A stretch of 64,000 nucleotides of DNA, from contig CM036251.1 in NCBI GenBank assembly GCA_020698575.1, positions 9,464,288 through 9,528,287 of the forward strand. Direction: 5' to 3'. The position numbers and the translations under genes were made by a program. The stretch is from Bostrychus sinensis (taxonomy: Eukaryota > Chordata > Actinopteri > Gobiiformes > Eleotridae). Below are positions 27,155 through 39,300 of this stretch, in pieces. Under the pieces are notes generated by a model. It had not been told where the DNA came from and did not search any database. It worked only from the letters and a program-made list of their open reading frames with translations. How positions within the stretch are numbered: the first letter of the stretch is position 1; each line of letters begins with the position of its first letter.

Positions 27155-28318
27155 TATAGTCATATGCAAAAATTTGGGCACCCCTCTGAGGCTACATAAT
27201 AATTTACTCATTCATTTTCTAGTGACATCTGAGTTCTGAAGTGTTTTCCTAACAACATTTTTTAGTGTAGCAGTATTTAGGTGTATGAAATTAAATGAAA
27301 TATGAAAAAAATGTCAGGGCACCCTTATAAGTTTGCTGATTTGAATGCATGTAACTTCTCAAAATGGATGACTTGCAACACAAAACTTGTTAGATTAGTG
27401 AGTTAAGCCTTGAACGTCATAGACAGGTGCATTCAATAATGAGGAAAAGGTATTTAAGGTGGTAATCAGTAAATGGAAGGACACAGGCAAAGTTGATGTT
27501 AAGGCCAGATGTGGCAGGCCAAGAAAAATACCAGAGGAATGGTGAGAATGGTTAAAGACAACCCACAGATCACCTCCAAAGACCTACAACATCATCCTGC
27601 TGCTGATGTTTCTGTACATGGGTCAACAATTCAGAGCACTTTGCACACAGAACAGCTGTATGGGAGGATGATGCCACGCCACAAACAGAGTTGCTTGAGG
27701 TATGTCAGTCCACACCACTTTATTCCAAAATGATTCTGGCTTGTCTAAATGAGCTTTTGCCTTACTCAAGCAACTCTGTGACGTGGCATCACCCTCCCAT
27801 ACAGCTGTTCTGTGTGCAAAGTGCTCTGAATTGTTGACCCATGTACAGAAACATCTGTAGCAGGATGATGTTGTAGGTCTTTGGAGGTGATCTGTGGGTT
27901 GTCTTTAACCATTTTCTCCATTCCTTGCCTCTATCTCTCTGGTATTTTTCTTGGCCTGCCACATCTGGCCTTAACATTAACTTTGCCTGTATCCTTCCAT
28001 TTCATGATTACCACCTTAAATACCTTTTCTCATTACTGAATGCACCTGTCTATGAAGTTCAAAGCTTAACTAACTAATCTAACAAGTTTAGTGTCCCAAG
28101 TAATCAATTTTGAGAAGATACATGCATTCAAATCAGCAAACTTATAAGGGTGTGCTGCCATTTTTTTTCATATTTCATTTAATTTCATACACCTAAATAC
28201 TGCTACACTAAAAAATGTTGTTAGGAAAACACCTCAGAACTCAGATGTCACTAGAAAATGAATGAGTAAATTATTATTCACCCTCAAATGAGTGCCCAAA
28301 CTTTTGCATATGACTCTG
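27155..28318. mobile_element. fold-back Tc1 element (two inverted arms)
   Basis: Arms 27155-27703 and 27757-28318 are near-perfect reverse complements, joined by a loop of about 50 bases. The outer ends are CATATGCAAAA..TTTGGGCAC and its reverse, next to TA. Each arm contains the TIR and the first part of a Tc1-like transposase. The left-arm frame 27509-27733 and right-arm frame 27977-27789 both show KTTHRSPPKTYN / DNPQITSKDLQH-type sequence. Neither arm has a catalytic domain. Single-stranded RNA or DNA from here would form a hairpin of about 550 base pairs. Confidence 0.9.
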
Positions 28319-28787
28319 TATAACAACGACCTGTGTGAATGCTCCTATCTGCTTCTCCAAACTGTAAATGTGCTGACAATGCCTCTGTAAGTATCTTTTA
28401 GATCCATGTTTTTCAAAATATCGGACTATCCCTTTAAAACTACAACCCTACTACACAACATCTTATACTGCATATGGCCTCGAGTGTGACATTTTTCACA
28501 TAAAGAAAGTGACAAGAGAAAATTAATTAAGTGTCAAGGTGTTTGCTGTAACAGAGAAACCCACAGAAGGAGGTTAGTACAGTTCACGTCACATCTTAAA
28601 GTCCCAGAGGTGTTTTGATATTACTTTATTGATCGGCAACAGTTAAATATAGTGTGAGTAGAAACGCCTTGAAAATGGACGGAGCAAGAATTAGAGGAAA
28701 CAATGCTCACTGTTATTTACACGTGTATTTAAGCTTATGCAACTCGTATTGCATCTAATGTGGTCAAAATGTGACAATGAACATATG

Positions 28788-30651
28788 CACTCGCAGGCCA
28801 CATTATTAGGTACAGCTGGTTCGAACGCTTCTGAATGTAAATATCTCATCAGCAATTCACATGGCAGCGAGTTTGTGCAATCAGAAGGGTGAGAAAGGTG
28901 AATTTAAACAGAAGCTACTGATCTCCTGAGATACCTGTCTGTTCTATGCGTTTGTTAACTTCCTATAGCAAATGTGGGTTAAAGTCCTCCCAAGGTCCAT
29001 TTTCATTTATTAATACTACATAAAACTTCCACATTTTCAGATTTTCTTGTCTTGAGAAAATTGAGACTTTTTAACGTCGCTTAGAGTGAAATTTAATTCC
29101 AGCATTGTCAACAACAGAACAATAATCTGTGTGAATTGTACACTAAGGAATTATCTGTACCTCTCTCTGAAACGCACGGGTTTTATTTTAAAAGTCTAAT
29201 ACAGATGAAAGAACTCCAGTGCTGCATTAAAAATCACAAATAAATTAATCATGTATTTCAGTGATAACATTTCTTCAATAAATATATTTTATTGCGGTGA
29301 CACTACTTTTTGTAATATTAACACAATGTTTTGACAGATTTTAAGATGAATAAAATTTCATACCTACTCATAATATTGAATAGTTTTAAGGCCTTGATTG
29401 TAGCCTAGTAATAATTGTGTATTCTTTTTCTTATTCGTTTCTTTGCTGTTTTGGTCGCATATTTCTCTACAGAACTTCCCCACATTTCTGACTAAAGCAG
29501 TATTATAAAAACGCACGACTCCTGTGTGACCCCTCGCTCGAATTTATCTAGTTTTTTCCTCTGCCTTTTGGCCACTGTGACTGTGACAAAAATCTAAGAA
29601 ATAAAGCCATTGCTGGTTTACTGTACTGCAAACCGTGCATGTTGCTTTCTCGCAAGACCCAAGACTCCTGGGTCGGATCTTCTGTTCTTGCAAAGCTGTT
29701 TTTTCGCCAAGATACGCCTGGGGAAGGTGCAGGCTAGGGCTGCACAATTAATCAAAATCGAAGCAAAATCGCAATTTGAACTGTTGCAATTAGCAAATCG
29801 CAAAGTGATATAATGTCCTCTGCAGAGAACAAAACATCCCATCTCCACTGGATCTTAATCTGTATAAATCTTGCTACAGCATTAGTTTAGACCTCTACAG
29901 ACATGATCTGAAAGGCATGTGATTCCTTGTAATAGTCCAGCAGTAAATATTTCGGTCTTCTTTCAAGTGTCAATGCTCCCATGAACTGCTTAAAATGTAT
30001 ATTGTGAACTGAACTTTGATTTTACAAAAATATAATCCAAATATCTCTCAGAAAAATCGCAATTAGATATTTTTTTTAAATCGTTCAGCCCTAGTGCAGG
30101 GGACTTTATTCACCCTTGCAACAACTCATTTAGCTATCACACTGACTTCGAAGCTGTTTACTTAAAAAGTTGCAATGTTCCCCTTTAAAACAAATCAAAA
30201 TTAAATTCCAGCAGCTATAAAAACTTGACACATTTAGGCCTGAGATATGCTCAAGACGAGCATCATGATTTAATTTACTGTATGGGCTTTTGTGCTACTG
30301 GCCACTTTCAGTAGGTACACCTTGCTCTTTATAGTTATTTTTGTTAAAGTAATATTTCTGTCATCTCAAACCAGTGTGGCCTTTCTACCTCTGACCTCTG
30401 GCATCAACAAGGCATTTTCACCACAGAACTGCTGCTCACTGGACATTTTCTTCTTTTTGGACCAAGACCCTAGAGATGAGTGAAAATCCCACCAGACCAG
30501 CATCTTCTGAAACAGACCAACAAACACTACGTTCAAATTCACCTTTCTTCCACATCCTGGGTGCATTGAGCTGCTGCCATGTGATGTGTTGATGAGATAT
30601 TTACATTCAGAAGCATAATAACAGGTGTGCCTAACAATGTGGCTGCCGAGT
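28788..30651. mobile_element. Tc1-like element with long inverted ends, degraded
   Basis: Left end CACTCGCAGGCCACATTATT and right end AATGTGGCTGCCGAGTG are inverted. The match continues inward for about 150 bases (CTTCTGAATGTAAATATCTCATCA on both sides). The family is a Tc1-like transposon whose start TTATTAGGTACA is common in fish. In the right half (30566-30366, minus) a relic of the transposase N-terminus shows MSSEQQFCGENALL. The rest of the coding region was lost or replaced by other DNA. Confidence 0.75.
29735..30095. mobile_element. hAT-like MITE (TAGGGCTGCACAAT family) nested in the Tc1 element
   Basis: Left CTAGGGCTGCACAATTAATC and right GATTTTTTTTAAATCG..TTCAGCCCTAG are inverted. 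Flanks GTGCAGGC and GTGCAGGG differ at one of 8 bases, consistent with an old 8-base target duplication. No coding content. Confidence 0.75.
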
Positions 30652-31803
30652 GTATATTTCTATGCTGATTTGGCCCACCCTGTAACAACAGCTGCTACAA
30701 ATTACAGTTTTTCACCTGATAAAGAGTAACCTGGATGTGTTTCTCAAAACTAGCACACACAAAATACCACAAAACATACCAAAAACCTCTATTTTTTTGT
30801 TTATTATTATTTTTTTGGCCGGTCTTACTGTGAGTACACATTACGCAAGCAAATCCTATAAAGCAAACTGAAAACTCGGCTCGAAAACGGGCTACAAAAT
30901 CAATCAGGGAGGTGGTGGAGGTGCGGTCGATGGCTGGATCAGAAAGACAAATGAGTTTGTTTCCTGAAAGCAGTTTCACCTCTTCACTGGGTCAGAGTAT
31001 AGACCGGGCAGGATGCTTCAGATCAACAAAACAAACAAAACAAACTCCTCTTTTGTGTTTAATCATGTACTAGGAGTACTCTCAATTTGAAAAAGGGAAG
31101 AAAAATAGCGACCTTTGCTGATTAAAAAATTTAATTATATATAATTTCTTTTATAAATTATCTTATCCTATTAAAGCATATTACGGTTTTATTTCAAATT
31201 AATCTTAACAAACTCACTTTAATCTTCTGCAGTTATGCCTCTAACAGCTATGGTGCTAAATAATATTTGTTCACATACTGCCGCTGGCCAGATTAAGTTA
31301 AGTTTACACAAATCAGGCTTGTTAGGAGTAATCAACATGAAAACTTAGACAGGCAGTGTAGTTTTAACATGAATATCCATTATGTATTTAATGAAAGGAT
31401 AACAAAAGATGGTTTAAATGTGATGTGGTTATTATTGATTACTCTAACAGTAATAAGATGTTTAAACAAATCTGTCTTTCAGGATCAATGGGCCTCATTC
31501 ATGAAAGTTACTTAAGAACTGCTTAAAAGAAAACTACATCAGATTCATGACATGTTCTCAAGCAGCCAGACTCTTCTCATCTGAGCAGGAAACTCCAGTA
31601 ACGAAACGAACACTGCACACCTCATTAATATTTACATAGAACTGACTATGTATTACAACAAGAAAAACACTCGTATATGGACATGAGAACGGGCTTTAGT
31701 GATGTGGTGTTCATGGTTAATCTGTTAAATAGATTTATCAATATTATGACCAAAATCAATTGAAAGAAATATTAACAATTAATAGTAATGCTGTACAGTA
31801 GAG
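30652..31803. other. intergenic, nothing recognised
   Basis: AT-rich, with no exon or mobile element end seen. A frame at 30979-30695 (minus) has no family likeness. Confidence 0.5.
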
Positions 31804-32438
31804 CAGTGGTTCCCAACCTTTTTTGTCTTGTGTACACCCTGAGCTTTTTTTGTCACCCCCTCACTCATACACATTGATAATTCTTCAAAAATGTAATTAA
31901 AAAAACCTCTGTGTTTATTGGTAGAAAGACCTTTTATACTTAATTTAATGTAAATGCAAATTTTCTTGCATTTTTTGGTAAAACTCAAATTCAGAATTAA
32001 ATGTGTAATAATCTGCCTGCCTTTACAATAAAAAAATCAAATATAAACTCTTATTACAAGTATTTTACTATATATTTATATATTTTAATGTCCAAAATAA
32101 CCTTAAAAATAAAAATAAAAAATAAATAATAATCTTAAACTCATAATAAATTTACTAGAAAAAAAATATTACAATCATTTTAATAATTCCCCTTTGAAAC
32201 AAGCTTTTGACCCCCCCCCCCAAAAAAAAAAAAAAAAAAAACACGTAACAAAATTCTGATAATATTCTGCAGTTTCACCTCATTTTCATCAATAGAGATT
32301 GTCTTTCAATAGTTCAATATGTAAAAATTGCAAATGTTTTTCATCTTGAAGATATGTATTATAAAATAATTCCAAGTACCCCCTGCAAAGTGCTCGCGTA
32401 CCCCTAAAGGTCCCTGTACCCCTGGTTGGGAAACACTG
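31804..32438. mobile_element. hAT-like MITE, CAGTGGTTCCCAACC family
   Basis: Left CAGTGGTTCCCAACC and right GGTTGGGAAACACTG are inverted. Flanks CAGTAGAG (31796-31803) and CAGGAGAG (32439-32446) differ at one of 8 bases, an old target duplication. This copy lacks the CTGGTTTAGTC array of its relatives. Its right part (GTACCCCTAAAGGTCCCTGTACCCC) shows what the copy at 39233 looked like before the LINE entered it. It contains a C run and A run at 32213-32240. Confidence 0.85.
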
Positions 32439-32446
32439 CAGGAGAG

Positions 32447-33355
32447 TAAAGGTACAGTACCATTGGAGAGATAGACCAAATTAAACATAAAATTAAGCAA
32501 CTGTTTCCTAAAATATACAAGCCTATGACTTATCTTTAATTTAAAAAACACTTTTTTATTATCGTTCATGTCTTTGAATTTAATAAAGAGCTGTTTTTAT
32601 AAACCATACTGATGTCAAGACAGTGGTTAATGGTTAATCAATAATCATCAAGACAAATTTGCAAGTAAGAAGGTTTCATGAATGAGGCCTTTTGACCCTC
32701 ACTGACAAAAATATTTACCCCTGTATATCGTATATGCACACATAATTTAACTAAAATATTGTGGGAAAAGTCCATTTATTTTTGTATTTCAATAAAACTG
32801 AAACATATATATTCAGTACACCAATGCCAAAATTTATTCTATAAAATTAGAAAGAAAAAAAAAATACATAAAAATCATGACAATAAAAAGATTACTATTT
32901 AAGACTTTAAAGATTTCAGTCCATATGTGTAAATCTATGGCTTCTCACCTTTTATAATTCAACTGCTAAAATAATTATACTTTTCCCACAATATTCAGAT
33001 TTATTAATGTGCACCTGTAGTTGTAGTGTGAGGAATAATTTAGTATTGTCATGAACATTTAATAAAAGGATAGCATAGGGTGGCCATCTTTCCTCTTAAA
33101 TATTTAAATTCTACATAATAAGCCTTTGGATTTATTGATTACTGCATCTGTGATAAAGTGATAACAGGTCTTGCCTAATTTCTGATATCAGTGACCCTTT
33201 CAAAGAGAGATTTTAGCTCCAGTTGATTTAAAACACAATGTACTGCCAACTCAAATAATGACACAACACTTCTCTCCAAAAATAAAATAAGAGGGGTTTA
33301 AAGTAACATTAAAAATAGGTTTTCATCTCAAACAAACCGGGACATTGACTGAGCT
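32447..33355. other. intergenic, 3' side of syt12
   Basis: AT-rich. A minus-strand AATAAA at 33136-33131 is a possible poly(A) signal about 220 bases after the syt12 stop; a second is at 33005-33000. Nothing else recognised. Confidence 0.4.
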
Positions 33356-36300
33356 CTAAATCCTGCGCAGGGGGTGCCACATGGACACCGGTTTCCTCAG
33401 CGTGGCCAACATCTGGTTCCAGTGGGTGATGCCGATGCCGCTGGCCTCAGGGCCGATGATCACGTGACCCAGGTTCTCGCCCCGCCCGTCGTCGGTCGCC
33501 TCGGCAACGGTGACCCTAAGGGACAGCTCCTGCAAACAGCAAACAGCCCAGTTACACAAGCTGCTGCTGTTGCTGTGTCGGCATGAGTCAGCGCTTCCCT
33601 CCAGGGTTTATGTCTGAGATTTTATGGAGCTTGTTACAGTTATAGTGCCGTAGATAAAATCACTATCAGTTTGTATGTTTTGGTAAATTAAACACAGTGT
33701 TTTACTAGCATTTTTATACCATTAATGTGAAAGTAGCAGTAAAGCTGATACAGATATAAAAAGTATAGATTCAGTTCAATATTTTATAAATGTGCATTTA
33801 CTTGCTGATCAATCAATGTGTTTACACATCACAAGTTGCAGGATTAAAACAGCTACTTTGTTAATTTTTTAGACTTTTTCAATTGATACTAAATGTGTAT
33901 GTTGCACTGTTACAAAGAGGAGAGCTAGAGGTAAGTTGTTGGCAAAGGTTTGTTTACAAAGCATCAAACCAATCAGCAAAGGCAAATATATTCTGCACAT
34001 ACAAGAGACTTTACTCTGGTACTGAGATCAATAGATACAAAATGGTCTGTGATTTAGTTAAAGCTGTAGGTTATAAATGCAGCAGGTGAAAAAACTAAAA
34101 ATAAACCACTATAATATTAATTAATCTTCTTTTGCCTCTTCTTTTTAGGGGGCACAGGTGGCTGGAGCCTATCCCAATAACTATAGGCCCTGACAGAGGT
34201 CAGTCACAGGGCTGACACAGAGACATACATTAACAGATAACCATTCACTCTCACATTCATTCACTAAAGTCAATTTAGAGTCACCAGTTCACCAAACAAG
34301 CATGTCTTCAGACAGTGGAGGTAAAGGAGAGAACCCACTGTAACACTATCCCGGTTGGCCAGACAAACTCTTTTCCTATTCTGTACAAAGAAGTTAGTCT
34401 GGCATCTCTTTGCTTAAATTTTGTTTCCATGGGTGGAACAATTACAGGTTGAGGTAGATCGTTTTGCCGTTTAAAACACCAGACAGACAGCAGAAGAAGC
34501 CAGGTGTACAAAGAGTTCTGGAGATAGTTTGTTTGAATGTGGTCATTGGGTCGGAAGTCTTTACTGTTGTTAAAATGGCAACAAGATGAACAAAACAAAA
34601 CAGAGGACTGAACAACGCAAACTTCAGCAGAAGCAACAGGTGACAAAGGAAAGCACGCCATTAATTAAATGAGAGAAGTTATTAAATTTGCTTCCATATT
34701 CGTAAGACACGCTGCAAACTGTCCTGCTTTCGAAAATAAAGTAAAAGAGGCTCGCCAGACTACTGTAACACAGGAAGGACATGCTGACTCCTGTGGCCAT
34801 CCCGGGATCAAACCCAGAACCTCCATGCTGAGAGGAAGGAGTGCTATCAAACTAAGGCACAGACAATAGTCCTGAATTTAGAAACCAGTGTCTTTTTTTG
34901 TTTGGATCTCGATGTACTAAGGTGAGACACTCTGGCATAGAAATAAAGACGCTTTTTCTGGTTTGTGTCTGTCCATTCCACATTTGTACCTCAACACATA
35001 TTCTGCAACATGTATTGATTTATCAGTGGCTAATATTATACACAGACATGCAACTGTATCAAAAAGCCCTGTATGAGAGCATAAGAGAGGCTGATTTATA
35101 TATAGTATATTTGCTTTATTTTGTCTTTCTTTGGTCCTGGTCCCTAAAAATTTTGGTCTTGATATGGTCCGAGTCCCTAAAAGTCCCGCTTAGTACGGTC
35201 TTGACTATAACACGACTAGATTCTGTGCGAGACTGTAGAGCGTCACCTGGAGGACGATGGAGGGCACAGAGAAGATCATGGCTTCGTTAAAAATGGGGTT
35301 TGTGTCGTCTCTCTTTGTGGACGTCTTCTTTTTGCTGATTTTCCTGCCATCCTGAAGCAGATACACTTTGACGAATGGATCTGACGAAAGACAATTAAAC
35401 AGTGAGCGTCAGACTTAATTTGAACAGATTAAAGACTTCAACAGATGCACAAACCCACACACACAGACACACTGTTCGTGGAGCAAGCAAAATACATTAG
35501 AACTGCATCAATTAAAGGGACAATTATGAACGCACAATTAGCTCAGTCGAACATAATGACTGCTTTTCAGTGTTTGACCTCTGTGGATCTAACGTTTTTG
35601 TGGCACTTAGGAGGAAATCTAACTTCATTATTGAGTCACTTAGGTCGCCTGCTTGTTTTAAATGAAAATGAATGTTTCTGGAAGTCATTAAGGGGGCAAT
35701 ATTATGCGTTTATTTATCTTTTTAAACCAATCTGCATGTTTTACAATGTTTAAAAACATCATGTGACTAAAAGAAAACTTTACTTTACTACTACCATGAA
35801 GAGACCAGCAGCTCTGTCAATTTTTACTTCCTTAAAACTTTTTGTATAATGCCATTTCGCTACAAAATGAAAAATATCTGTGAGGAATCAGTGAAAACAC
35901 ACTGTTTTTTGGATAAAGAAATGAGAGCAGACTGGATGTAGAGGGCTTGTTGATTGGTCAGTGCTTCCTGGAGTGGGCGGGGGTTTGTGGGAGAGGCGGA
36001 GGTTTGTGCAATCGAGCATTCTGAGGTCTTAGAAACTCAGCGCCAGAGACTATAGAATTACTTTAACATGTGTGAATGAAACAAAACACAACTCCTAGTA
36101 TGTTTTTGATGAGGAGACAACATAGTGTATTTAAAGATGCAGTGTGTAGTATTTTGGTGTGATCTGGGGATGACATTTCAAATCAAAATCCTATGACTAC
36201 AGCTAAAACATAATGTGGTACAAAAATATAAACGTGCTTTGAAAAATGAATGCTCTTCTTCTCCAGCAGTGCTCAGTTTGTCTTCCTCGGGCTGTTGTAG

Positions 36301-39300
36301 CACTCCTCCTTGGGGGTTCTCTAAGATTAAAATGTCTATCTGTTGACGTGGCAAATACACACAGCGTACTGCAAAATTTTACACAACCCACCTTTAATAT
36401 TACTAATAAGAGAAATAAGGAGTACATCAGAGGCACAGCTCATGTTAGATGTTTTGGAGATAAAGCCATAGACGGTTTGGACATGTACAGAGGAGGCATA
36501 GTGAATAATGGAGGCAGAGGCGTAGCGAAAGATCAAAGAGGAGATTTATGGATGTAATGAAAGAGGATGTGAAGTTAGTTGGTGTGAGAGAAGAGGATGC
36601 AGGGGACAGGGCTAAATGAGGGCAGGTGATTCACCCCTGTGGCAACCCTGAAAAGGAAAAGGCGAAAGGACAAGAAGGAGACCAGAGCTGCCAAGAGAGA
36701 GAGTTTTTTACCCCAATGGTTCCTAGCAAACAGTTCCAGGAAGTTAGTCACTGAGGCTAGTAGTGTCAGCCAGCTGTAAGGGAGAAGCTGTCTGTGTAGC
36801 ATTACTGAAGAGTAAAATGTTTTTAAAAAATCAACGTTTTTTTTTTTAAATCTTCAACTCGCATGACCATCTATCAGGGTTCATTACCAATAATTTTCCA
36901 TGATTTTTCCATGACTTTTCCATGATTTTCCAAAAGACCTGAAAAATGAGTTACACGTGTTTAAAAAATATTCAAAATGTTCAATATGATGCATTAGACA
37001 GATACTTTTGCTGCAATTTCATTTGTTAAATTTGGAAATTAGTCAGTTGAAGAAAAAAAAAAACTGTTGGGGCTTTTTCCACAAGAAATATATTATTCCA
37101 CTAATTTTACTGCCTTATAGCTTATACACCAGAGATTAAAAGATAATTATGCTATATTAGATATAAACTACTCATCTATGCTGTTTTAAAGCATAACCAA
37201 AACAAAAAGAGCCAAAAATAATTTAGTTCAAATATTCTGACAAAAAATAGATATAGGTCACTTCTTCCTGGAGTGAGAACTGTATTCTAGCTGGCGCAGG
37301 TTTAACTAGCAGTGGCTGATTGTTACTCAAACTGTTTACATTTCCAAAACTTTACGCCAAAATATAAAATTCCAAAACTTTTCCAGGGCCAGGAATAGCA
37401 TTTTAAAATTCCATGACTGTACGAACCCTGATCTTTATTGAACGTTTTTTGGCACACGTCTCACTCTCCCAGTAGCTCTGAAGAAGATCTTTACATATAT
37501 TACTATGAAGTCTGGAACTAAAACTAACACACTGACCGGCCGTGGTTTTGCCGTTGGTCCAGACGAGGTTCTTGCACTTGGCCACGACCACCGTGAGGCG
37601 CTCTGCTGTGGGCAGGTAACTGAGAGACAGCAGGATCTCCCCCACTGCATCTACAGCCTGAGGAGTCAGAGGCAAGAGAAATTTAACATAACTTTAGAAC
37701 ATGGAACGCATACATTAAGTCTGAATGACCCTAAAATAATGAACACAGTTAGTTATCCAGATATTATATGTTGAGTAACCAGACTAACAATGTGTATTTA
37801 AATGTTAAGTGTCTTGTGTAACACCTATAATTGTTACTTCATATACATTAAAGTTTTATTATTTTTTTGACTTTCTGTCTTGTAGCACTGTTATCCTGTT
37901 CTTACATGACTGTATCATATTCTTAACAACATTAATTCACCAATAAAATCCACAAACGTGTTAAATGCAATAGATATTGTCCCCTATTGCACTAATATTA
38001 ATAATAATCATAGTGCATGGGCTATAATACTAAGTTCTGTAGAGTTGGATATAAAAACTTTATGCCACAGTGATTTTACCCAAAACTACCCCCAGAGGGC
38101 CTCAGAAACCACATTTTGCCAAATAAAACGCACAGTATCTAGAGAATACTGTATGCATCTAAAATAAAATATGGAGTTAATATAAAGTTAAATTGCCAAT
38201 AAACCATAAAATCTGAATTTCTATTTATTTTGTTGGTAACACTATAGAATAACTCACAATATAAAGGATTTGTCAAGTGTTAGTTAAGGGCTTATAACCA
38301 GTTTATTATTTACAAAAACACCTCTTCAGCATTAATAAACACCACTGAGTTATAAAAATTGTTAGTGATGTTTAATAACAATGTAATGAGCTAATGTAGA
38401 ACTATAAACATCATTATTTCAGTATTGTTACACTATTTATTGATTATAATGTTGTTAATTAAATTTTTATTTATGTTTTTTTTCTGCTTAATAGTGATGA
38501 GTTATTCTTAAGTGCTACTATTTTGTTGATTTGTTCTGGTCTAATCCATTTGTTGCCCAGAGTCCCCATTGCACCTTGTTGACGTCCTGCAGGTAGAGCC
38601 ACGCGTTGAACGGTCGGATGGTGAGGTCCAGGTCCGACAGTTTGAGCTCTGCGATGCCCGCGCTGATGTTCCTCTCGTCTGGATCGATCCCGAACGCGGC
38701 GAAGCGCAGGCTGTACTCCTCCAGCGTGGACAGGTCCAGAGGGACGGAGAAACGTTCGTCAAAGATCACCGTGAACGCATTCGTCTGGACCTGCCACACA
38801 CACAGACAACAACAGGCTGGCTTGAATTATGTTGGCTTATGTCGAGAGGATTTAAAGATTTTACTACCTAGGTTGTCCCAATACCATTTTCTCCAGTTTG
38901 AATTTCTGAAATGCAATATACAACTCTTCTTCTTTCCTTCTGGCTTTTCCCTTCTGGGGTAACAACATAAATTCATCTGTCCCTTAGAGTGCTGTGATGT
39001 GCACATTGAGTTTTATCCTTGATGCACTTCCTGAAACACTCATCTTGATTTATCTGGGCTTGGCACCAGCACAAGGAGTACATGAACTGTGTGGCTGGAT
39101 AAGCAACTCATTCATTCGGAAAGAGCATTGGCATTTTTTTCCCCTACTTAATTATTAATTAATCTTTAATAACTTATGTCATATGTAGCTGGAGCCTAGC
39201 ACTATGGGCCTGAGGCAAGGTACAGCTTAGACCAGGGTTTCCCAACTAGAGGTACAGGGACCCCTAGGGCTACGCGAGCACATTGCAGGTGGTCCATCCA

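Larger units (their letters stand above)
33530..35246 (-). other. syt12 intron 6
   Basis: 1.7 kb. 33530-34140 looks unique. 34149-34865 is a fish retroposon split by a MITE (see next entries). 35127-35225 has degenerate TTGGTCCTGGTCCCTAAAA words, resembling the CTGGTTTAGTC arrays. Confidence 0.6.
35381..37536 (-). other. syt12 intron 5
   Basis: 2.2 kb holding a LINE 3' remnant (36430-36665) and a MITE (36875-37430). 35690-36130 contains an old copy of the CAATATTATGCGTTTA type, related to the repeat at 10518. No exon recognised. Confidence 0.6.

Noticed and set aside
30292..30483. 63-residue plus-strand frame with a hydrophobic start
   Set aside because: Antisense to the Tc1-like transposase relic on the minus strand.
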